From Chlorella sp. KRBP (Eukaryota; Chlorophyta; Trebouxiophyceae; Chlorellales; Chlorellaceae), in assembly GCA_004335735.1 (NCBI GenBank), contig QAXK01004965.1, positions 1-64,000 on the forward strand: a DNA stretch of 64,000 nucleotides, written 5' to 3'. The stretch's first letter is position 1. Each line of letters starts with the position of its first letter. A program made the translations under genes and the position numbers. Shown piece by piece: positions 60,033 to 64,000 of this stretch. Below the pieces are notes generated by a model. The model made no database searches. It was not told where the DNA came from and saw nothing but the letters and a program-made list of their open reading frames with translations.

Positions 60033-60446
60033 TCAGACGGCGGCCTGCGGCTCGTCGACCCCGCGCTCGGTGGCGTTGCGCAGGATGCAGAACTCGTTGC
60101 CCTCCGGGTCGGCGAGGATGACCCAGCCGGTACCGGGCCCGTACTGCCCGCGGTGGTCGGAGACCTCGACGGCGCCGTGCGCGAGCAGCCGGGCCAGCTC
60201 GTCGTCGCGGGACCCCTCGGTGGGCACGAGGTCGAGGTGGATGCGGTTCTTGCCGACCTTGGTCTCCGGGACCTCGATGAAGAGGAGGCGGTGCGAGCCG
60301 TCGCGGGCCAGGATCATGCACTCCTCGTGGCCTGGCTCGTTCGGGTCCCCGGCGACGTCGACGTAGTCGAGCACGCCCTTCCACCACTCGGAGAGCTCGT
60401 AGGCGTTGCGGCAGTCGACGGTCGTGTGCGAGACGCGGGCAGTCAT
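60033..60446 (-). CDS. VOC (glyoxalase-like) superfamily protein
   Basis: The 137-residue protein has two half-domains: an N-terminal one with TTVDCRNAYELSEWWKGVL, and a C-terminal one with KNRIHLDLVPTEG, and WVILADPEGNEFCILR. These are typical VOC features; the family includes metal-dependent lyases, dioxygenases and antibiotic-binding proteins. Substrate unknown. The gene is downstream of the TetR-DUF429 gene in the same direction. Confidence 0.88.
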   Translation of the reverse strand: MTARVSHTTVDCRNAYELSEWWKGVLDYVDVAGDPNEPGHEECMILARDGSHRLLFIEVPETKVGKNRIHLDLVPTEGSRDDELARLLAHGAVEVSDHRGQYGPGTGWVILADPEGNEFCILRNATERGVDEPQAAV

Positions 60447-60493
60447 GCCGCCACCCTGCCAGCGAGCCCACCCGCGGGCCAGTGGTTTCGAGC

Positions 60494-61900
60494 TCAGGCG
60501 TGGACGGCCGCCGCGAGGCCGTCGGAGAAGACCTCGGGCGGGTCCGGCAGGGAGTGCGAGAGGCCCGCGCTGCGCCGCGCCGCCGTCCAGGCGACGGCGC
60601 ACGCGTCGAGGACGTCGTCCGCCGCGTACCCGCTCCCCTCGAGCACCGAGGGGCGCGCGATGCCGGCTGCGGCCAGCGCCGCCAGCCGGGCGCTGCGCCC
60701 CTCCTCGGTCTTCTTGCCCGGTGCGAGCGGTGCGCCGGCCATCGTCGCGAAGGACACCTCGGGATGGACCTCGAGCACCTCGACGGTGGGGCGCGAGCGC
60801 ACCCAGGCGTCGACCTCGAGGATCTTGTCGCGCAGCGCGAAGGCCTGCGCCCCGACGCCCTGCCCGCTGAGCGAGCGGTTGACGGCGTCGGCGGCCGCCC
60901 GGTCCTCGGCGCCGTAGGCGGCGCGGGTCAGCGTCGTGAACACCGACGACGCCTTCCCCGGCAGCGCCTTGCGGGCGAGGGCGTCGGCCTGACGGGTCGT
61001 GTTGTCCGGCAACCCGATCGGGATGTCGATGCCGACCACCCGGACGTCCGTCGACTCGCGGACGGCCTCGACGAGCGCGGCGATGGTCGGGGCGAGGACG
61101 ATCCTCGGTCGTGGGGCGCCGGGCTCGAGCAGCGCACCGACCCATCCGGCGCGGCAGCCGTCGACGCCCAGGACCGGCACGGTCACCTCGACCGGGGGAA
61201 GGGGTCCGGCGGCGTCGTCCGGTCCGCTCGTCGCGGGCTCGTCGACGAGGCCGGCCACAGCACCCAGGACGAGGTCCAGGCCCACCTCGAACTCGGCGCC
61301 GAAGGACCAGCCCGGGCGCAGGGCGTGGTCGCGCGCGAACTCGGTGAAGTGCGGGTACGCGGCGGCCGTGGCCTCGTCGATGATCTCGGTCCCGATGACG
61401 GCCAGCTCGTCCTGGTCGGCGAAGGGGAGGGCGAGCTCCTGGAGCATGAAGCCGTAGAGGTGGGCGTCGACGAGGGCGAAGGTGTGGCCGGTGGCGGCCA
61501 GCGAGAAGCCGGCCGCCCGGACGCACCCGAGCACGGCGTCGTGGTGCGCGACGGCCTCGGGGCCCGGCGAGCGCCGCGAGTCCATCAGCCCGACCGCCCA
61601 GCGGTGGCGCAGCAGCGCCTCGCGCGCCGAGACCGAGCGGCGCCGCAGCTCCTCGCGCCAGGGCCGGCCGGGCACCGGGGAGTGGAACTCGGCGAAGACC
61701 GCGTCGACCATCGCGTCGAGCACCGCGTCCTTGTGCGGCACGTGGTGGTAGAGCGACATCGCCTCGACCCCGAGCCGGCCCGCCAGCGCGCGCATCGAGA
61801 GGGCCGCGAGACCGGACTCGTCGGCGAGGGCGACGGCCTCGGCGACGATCCGCTCCCGGGTGAGGGCGGGGCGCTCCGGGCGGGGAGGACGAGCGGGCAC
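60494..61900 (-). CDS. TetR-family regulator fused to a DUF429 (RNase H-like) domain
   Basis: The 468-residue protein has a TetR helix-turn-helix at residues 14-60 (landmarks MRALAGRLG and SLYHHVPHKDAVLD) and a TetR_C-like ligand domain to about 225. After a Pro/Asp linker, a full DUF429 domain begins (VLGVDGCRAGWVGALLE, Asp247; VVGIDIPIGLPD; GYAADDVLDACAVAW). No stop or good ribosome site separates the parts, although a GTG at 61186 marks the domain edge. DUF429 is a predicted RNase-H-fold nuclease. Two operators lie between this gene and the divergent dehydrogenase gene. Confidence 0.85.
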   Translation of the reverse strand: MPARPPRPERPALTRERIVAEAVALADESGLAALSMRALAGRLGVEAMSLYHHVPHKDAVLDAMVDAVFAEFHSPVPGRPWREELRRRSVSAREALLRHRWAVGLMDSRRSPGPEAVAHHDAVLGCVRAAGFSLAATGHTFALVDAHLYGFMLQELALPFADQDELAVIGTEIIDEATAAAYPHFTEFARDHALRPGWSFGAEFEVGLDLVLGAVAGLVDEPATSGPDDAAGPLPPVEVTVPVLGVDGCRAGWVGALLEPGAPRPRIVLAPTIAALVEAVRESTDVRVVGIDIPIGLPDNTTRQADALARKALPGKASSVFTTLTRAAYGAEDRAAADAVNRSLSGQGVGAQAFALRDKILEVDAWVRSRPTVEVLEVHPEVSFATMAGAPLAPGKKTEEGRSARLAALAAAGIARPSVLEGSGYAADDVLDACAVAWTAARRSAGLSHSLPDPPEVFSDGLAAAVHA

Positions 61901-61943
61901 AGTGGCTCCTCAGGAGGGGACGAGCGGGCGGGGCTTGCGCGAT

Positions 61944-61995
61944 CTTACGCCGTAAGGCTACCGTGAGCGTCATCCAGTGAGGCTTACGGTGTAAG
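61944..61995. promoter_or_regulatory. Two operators in the divergent TetR-DUF429/dehydrogenase promoter
   Basis: CTTACG-C-CGTAAG (61944-61956, perfect) and CTTACGGTGTAAG (61983-61995, CTTAC-N3-GTAAG) share the same half-sites, centres 39 bases apart. For the plus direction TTGCGC at 61935-61940 and TACCGT at 61959-61964 (18 apart) could be -35 and -10 elements, with the first operator between them and the second just upstream of the dehydrogenase ribosome site. They fit control of both genes by the TetR-domain protein. Confidence 0.7.
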
Positions 61996-62005
61996 GGAGA
62001 AGCGC

Positions 62006-62989
62006 GTGCGAGCGATCGTGCAGGACGAGTACGGCGGGCCGGACCGGCTCCGGGTCGCGGAGCTGCCGGACCCGGTCGCCGGTGCGGGCGAGGTGCTCGT
62101 GCGCGTCGGCGCGGCGGGCATCGACCGCGGGACCGTGCACCTGATGACCGGCACCCCGCGCGCGGCGCGGCTGGCCCTCGGCCTGCGCCGCCCGAAGCCC
62201 CGCTACCGGACCCCGGGGCGCGACGTCGCCGGGACGGTCGTCGCGCTCGGGCCCGACGTCACCGGCTGGGCCGTCGGCGACCCCGTGTACGGAACCGCCG
62301 ACGGGTCGTGCGCCGAGCTCGCCGTCGTGCCGCTCACCCGGCTCGCCCGCCGACCCGACCGGCTCACCGTCGAGGAGGCCGCGGCCGTCCCGGTCTCCGG
62401 GCTCACCGCGCACCAGGCCGTGCGCGACAGCGGGGTCGGTCCCGGGCAGCGGGTCCTCGTGGTCGGCGCCTCCGGCGGCGTGGGCTCGTTCGCCGTCCAG
62501 CTCGCGGTGGCCGCCGGGGCGAGGGTCACCGGGGTCTGCAGCGCCGCCAAGGCCGACCTCGTCCGCGACCTCGGGGCCGCCCACGTCATCGAGCACGAGC
62601 ACGCCGACATCGACGCCGAGGGCGTCCGGTACGACGTCGTCCTCGACATCGGCGGCCACCGCCCCGTCCGCCGGCTGCGTCGTGTCCTCACGCCACGAGG
62701 CACGCTCGTCGTCGTCGGCAGCGAGACCGGGGGTCGCTGGCTCGGCGGGCTGCAGCGGTCGATGGGCGCCGCCCTGCTCTCGCCGTTCGTCCGGCAGCGG
62801 CTCGTCATGCACGTCGCCAAGGAGCGCGGCGCCGACCTCGACGAGCTGCGGCCGCTGCTCGAGTCCGGGGCGGTCCGGCCTCGCGTGGAGCGGACCTGGC
62901 CCCTCGAGGAGACGGCCGCGGCCATCGGGCACGTCGCCGCCGGACGGACCCGCGGCAAGGTCGTCGTGGGCGTCGACCCGTCGGCCTGA
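62006..62989 (+). CDS. Zinc-independent medium-chain dehydrogenase (quinone oxidoreductase-like)
   Basis: The 327-residue MDR protein has the N-terminal GroES-like part (MRAIVQDEYGGPDRLRV, GRDVAGTVVALGPDV) and the NAD(P) loop VLVVGASGGVGSFAVQLAV. The structural-zinc cysteines are missing, as in quinone oxidoreductases/alkenal reductases. GTG at 62006 follows AGGGAGAAG. It is divergent from the TetR-DUF429 gene and shares its operators, making it the probable main target. Confidence 0.9.
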   Translation: MRAIVQDEYGGPDRLRVAELPDPVAGAGEVLVRVGAAGIDRGTVHLMTGTPRAARLALGLRRPKPRYRTPGRDVAGTVVALGPDVTGWAVGDPVYGTADGSCAELAVVPLTRLARRPDRLTVEEAAAVPVSGLTAHQAVRDSGVGPGQRVLVVGASGGVGSFAVQLAVAAGARVTGVCSAAKADLVRDLGAAHVIEHEHADIDAEGVRYDVVLDIGGHRPVRRLRRVLTPRGTLVVVGSETGGRWLGGLQRSMGAALLSPFVRQRLVMHVAKERGADLDELRPLLESGAVRPRVERTWPLEETAAAIGHVAAGRTRGKVVVGVDPSA

Positions 62990-63012
62990 CCCCCGAGGGA
63001 ACGGCCCGGCCC

Positions 63013-63051
63013 CCGGGCGGGCGACCCCCTCCTGGAGCGTCGCCCGCCCGG
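63013..63051. terminator. Bidirectional terminator between convergent genes
   Basis: CCGGGCGGGCGAC (63013-63025) is complementary to 63039-63051, a 13-bp stem with a 13-base loop. It lies between the convergent dehydrogenase and DctA-like genes and can serve both. Confidence 0.75.
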
Positions 63052-63067
63052 TGACCGGGCCGGGTCC

Positions 63068-64000
63068 TCAGCGCGTGGCGGGCTCGGGGTCCGCGTCCGC
63101 CTCGGCCGCGTCGTGCGCGGGTTCGTCGTCGATCATCCTCGCCTCGTCGAACGGACGTCGACCCGCGAGGACCTCGTCCATCTGCTCGCGGTCGATCGCG
63201 TTCACCCACGTGCCGATGAGGACGGTGGCGATGGAGTTGCCGGCGAAGTTGGTCAGCGCGCGCGCCTCGCTCATCAGCCGGTCGATGCCGACGATGAAGC
63301 CGACACCGTCGACGAGGTCGGGGCGGTGGCTCTGGAGCCCGCCGGCCAGGGTGGCCAGGCCGGCGCCCGTGACGCCCGCGGCGCCCTTGCTCGCGATGAT
63401 CATGAAGACGAGCAGGCCGATCTGCTGGCCGATGCTGAACGGCTTGTCGAGCGCCTCGGCGATGAACAGGGAGGCCATCGTCAGGTAGATCGCGGTGCCG
63501 TCGAGGTTGAAGGAGTAGCCGGTCGGGACGGTGATGCCGACGACCGGGCGGGAGACCCCGAGGTGCTCCATCTTGGCGATGAGGCGGGGCAGGGCCGACT
63601 CGGAGGAGGAGGTCGAGAGGATGAGGAGGAACTCCCGGCCGAGGTACTTGAGCAGCGACCAGACGTTGACGCCCGCGACGACGCGCAGCAGCGTGCCGAG
63701 GACGAGGAAGACGAAGATCCCGCAGGTGGCGTAGAAGGCGACCATGATCAGGCCGAGGCTCTTGAGCGCGTCGAGCCCGGTGGCGCCGACGACGGCGGCC
63801 ATCGCCCCGAAGGCGCCGACGGGCGCGACCCACATGATCATCGCCATGAGGCGGAAGACGAGCTTCTCGACGTGCTTGATGCCCTTGAGGATCGGCTCGC
63901 CGGCGGTGCCCATCTTCTGCAGCGCGAAGCCGACGAGGATCGCGACGAGGAGGGTCTGCAGCACCGAGCCGGAGGTCAGCGAGGAGACGAGGGTGTCGGG
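63068..64000 (-). CDS. C4-dicarboxylate:cation symporter (DctA/GltP family), partial
   Basis: The window holds the C-terminal 310 residues; the N-terminus lies beyond the right edge. The serine-rich stretch SSSESALPRLIAKMEHLGV, VVGITVPTGYSFNLDGTAIYLTMASLFIAEAL and AGVTGAGLATL are the hairpin and membrane motifs of the DAACS family. It imports C4-dicarboxylates or acidic amino acids with Na+ or H+. The C-terminal tail is rich in Asp/Glu. Confidence 0.92.
   Translation of the reverse strand, partial: PDTLVSSLTSGSVLQTLLVAILVGFALQKMGTAGEPILKGIKHVEKLVFRLMAMIMWVAPVGAFGAMAAVVGATGLDALKSLGLIMVAFYATCGIFVFLVLGTLLRVVAGVNVWSLLKYLGREFLLILSTSSSESALPRLIAKMEHLGVSRPVVGITVPTGYSFNLDGTAIYLTMASLFIAEALDKPFSIGQQIGLLVFMIIASKGAAGVTGAGLATLAGGLQSHRPDLVDGVGFIVGIDRLMSEARALTNFAGNSIATVLIGTWVNAIDREQMDEVLAGRRPFDEARMIDDEPAHDAAEADADPEPATR

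Noticed and set aside
1..64000. CRISPR array, insertion sequence, prophage or rRNA operon
   Set aside because: No regularly spaced direct repeats, transposase, integrase or rRNA segments were seen. The only multi-copy signals are short operators and hairpins.

Overview
The window is a contiguous piece of a very GC-rich bacterial chromosome (codon third positions almost all G or C, many GTG starts, four-base GTGA/ATGA gene overlaps). Gene content (dnaB with TTGTCCACA-type DnaA boxes, L,D-transpeptidase, DesA3-like desaturase with its ferredoxin-type reductase, a 13E12/DUF222 relic, DUF2277, DUF4287, deazaflavin-type nitroreductase) points to an actinobacterium, most likely Micrococcales and perhaps Intrasporangiaceae. 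The family-level assignment is inference. No phage, transposase, rRNA operon or CRISPR array was seen.

Layout. 1-5.8 kb: 3' end of methylmalonate-semialdehyde dehydrogenase, an L,D-transpeptidase, a TauE/SafE permease, a CAP-domain secreted protein, and a fatty-acid desaturase/reductase pair headed by three tandem 15-bp operator-like repeats. 5.8-10.2 kb: a complete selenocysteine module, with selD facing away from tRNA-Sec, selA and selB. 10.2-15.4 kb: a BMP-type nucleoside ABC importer. 15.5-18.9 kb: a four-gene, translationally coupled methylthioadenosine salvage operon. Its phosphorylase has a 6-oxopurine-type residue and its partner is a deaminase, so it may run through methylthioinosine. 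19-28.9 kb: gamma-glutamyltransferase-like protein, a large secreted subtilase, a MATE exporter, a CoA-transferase/hydrolase, DUF2277 and the replicative helicase dnaB with a DnaA-box cluster upstream.

29-36 kb: a secreted SH3-like protein, a RelA/SpoT-domain protein with an altered catalytic motif, a secreted GH30 enzyme, a TetR regulator, an alpha/beta hydrolase and small conserved proteins. 36.1-43.9 kb: a LacI-controlled glycan operon in the order lacI, solute-binding protein, two permeases, a Tat-exported PF10091 (GH144-like) enzyme and a cytoplasmic GH3 enzyme. The logic is external cleavage, import and internal hydrolysis of a beta-glucan, possibly beta-1,2-linked. 44-54.3 kb: assorted housekeeping and unknown genes (YibE/F, arginine deiminase, carboxylate-amine ligase, glpD). 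54.4-59.5 kb: an ArsR/AHSA1/DHFR-like operon, a decayed 13E12 gene, DUF4287 and oxidoreductases. 59.5-64 kb: a deazaflavin nitroreductase, a VOC protein, an unusual TetR-DUF429 fusion regulator divergent from an alcohol dehydrogenase with paired operators between them, and the 3' part of a DctA-type transporter running off the right edge.

The strongest candidates for something new are the TetR-DUF429 fusion with its operators, the RelA/SpoT protein lacking the usual catalytic glutamate, the methylthioinosine-type salvage operon, and the triple palindromic operator of the desaturase pair.
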